Shown here in pieces: positions 63,585 through 64,000 of a DNA stretch of 64,000 bases; positions within the stretch are counted from its first letter, which is position 1, and the number at the start of each line of letters is the position of its first letter. The position numbers and the translations under genes were made by a program. A model generated the notes under the pieces. The model was not told where the DNA came from. It saw only the letters and a program-made list of their open reading frames with translations, and searched no databases. This DNA is from Bufo bufo. Lineage: Eukaryota; Chordata; Amphibia; Anura; Bufonidae. The DNA lies in contig NC_053389.1 in assembly GCF_905171765.1 (NCBI RefSeq), positions 214,154,624 to 214,218,623 on the forward strand, read 5' to 3'.

Positions 63585-64000
63585 AAACCTCTTAATTGTA
63601 TTTATACTAATGCCAGAAGCCTGACTGAATAAAACTGGGGAACTGGAATTAGTGATGTGTGAGGAGGACGATGACATAATGGGAATAACTAAGACATGGC
63701 TGGATGATAACTATGACTGGGCAGTTAATGTACAAGGTTACAGTCTGTTTAGAAAGGATCGTCAAAACCGGAGAGGGGGAGGGGTTTGCCTTAATGTAAA
63801 GTCCTGTCTAAAGCCCACAGTCCGAGAAGATATAAGTGAGGGATATGAACATGTAGAGTCACTATGTGTAGAAATACATGGAGGCAAAAATAATAATAAA
63901 TTACTAATAGGAGTTTATTATAAACCACCTAATATACCAGAGTCCATAGAAAATGTACTACTAAACGAGATAAACGAGGTGGCAAATCATAATGAGGTTG
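63585..64000 (+). pseudogene. Rex1-like ORF2: APE endonuclease N-terminus
   Basis: IYTNARSLTE carries the first catalytic Asn, then a stop and frame change near 63630. From about 63640: MCEEDDDIMGITKTWLDDNYDW, where the family has ITETWL, so the metal-binding Glu is Lys (63691-63693). GYSLFRKDRQNRRGGGVCL, SLCVEIHGGKNNNKLLIGVYYKPP follow to the window end. The latter blocks match APE-type LINE endonucleases. The reverse transcriptase would lie beyond the window. Confidence 0.9.

Larger units (their letters stand above)
62355..64000 (+). mobile_element. Rex1/CR1-like LINE, 5' half (continues past window)
   Basis: 5' UTR, ORF1 and the start of ORF2 in order on the plus strand. The window ends within the endonuclease. 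The same family as the 3' halves at 18290 and 20771, judging by the shared endonuclease and RT motifs. Confidence 0.88.

Overview
The window looks like vertebrate nuclear DNA, most likely from a frog or toad. It holds almost nothing but transposable elements (TEs): large hAT elements with BED-finger transposases and ends of the type TAG(A/G)GATGAGCGAA, Tc1/mariner copies with long inverted ends, Rex1/CR1-like LINEs whose 3' end carries TAACATAG repeats, a Penelope-like element (PLE) with a GIY-YIG endonuclease, a Ty3/gypsy chromovirus-type LTR element, PIF/Harbinger-like foldbacks and a piggyBac fragment. The species assignment is inferred from this TE mix; no host exon, tRNA or rRNA gene was recognised. 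A 200-base assembly gap lies at 19381-19580.

Layout. 1-2540: 3' portion of a hAT-A element. 2.5-8.5 kb: small repeats, a 178-bp palindrome, two Tc1 copies, a Harbinger MITE and a mariner MITE. 8.55-18.29 kb: a decayed hAT (hAT-2) that appears to have been split by a complete 7490-bp relative (hAT-1, 8755-16244), which has a perfect 8-bp target duplication ATTGTGAC. 18.3-23.3 kb: two minus-strand Rex1 copies, the gap and hAT/Harbinger MITEs. 24.1-25.3 kb: an AT-rich element built of repeated inverted modules. 26.87-32.40 kb: a complete minus-strand Ty3/gypsy chromovirus with near-identical 643-bp LTRs, target duplication CCTCC and a Tf1/sushi-like self-priming signature. 32.6-34.2 kb: a TTAA-flanked inverted-repeat element with another element nested inside. 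34.5-36.2 kb: PLE, hAT and Rex1 fragments. 36.25-47.93 kb: a third hAT (hAT-3) with a BED finger running into a 51-bp coding minisatellite, split by a 7.1-kb PLE that itself contains a 652-bp solo LTR (target duplication GAGAT) and a Tc1 copy. 48.4-50.3 kb: Tc1 deletion derivative, hAT end and piggyBac transposase fragment. 51.0-52.85 kb: the cleanest stretch without TE features. 55.2-56.2 kb: inverted hAT-A fragment. 56.3-61.1 kb: hairpins, a 343-bp tandem array and a giant Harbinger-type foldback. 62.4 kb to the end: 5' half of a Rex1 LINE (ORF1 esterase, ORF2 endonuclease).

How it works together: this is a layered record of insertions rather than a gene neighbourhood. Almost every coding segment is broken by frameshift, stop, deletion or loss of a catalytic residue. 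The gypsy element is the youngest-looking, with about 4 differences between its LTRs by eye, yet even it has two frameshifts. The most unusual theme is that hAT elements of at least four kinds carry tandem-repeat arrays (51, 75, 78, about 88, 92, 141 and 295 bp) at comparable internal positions, and that the hAT-1/hAT-2 transposase has a long N-terminal region I do not recognise, ahead of the BED finger.
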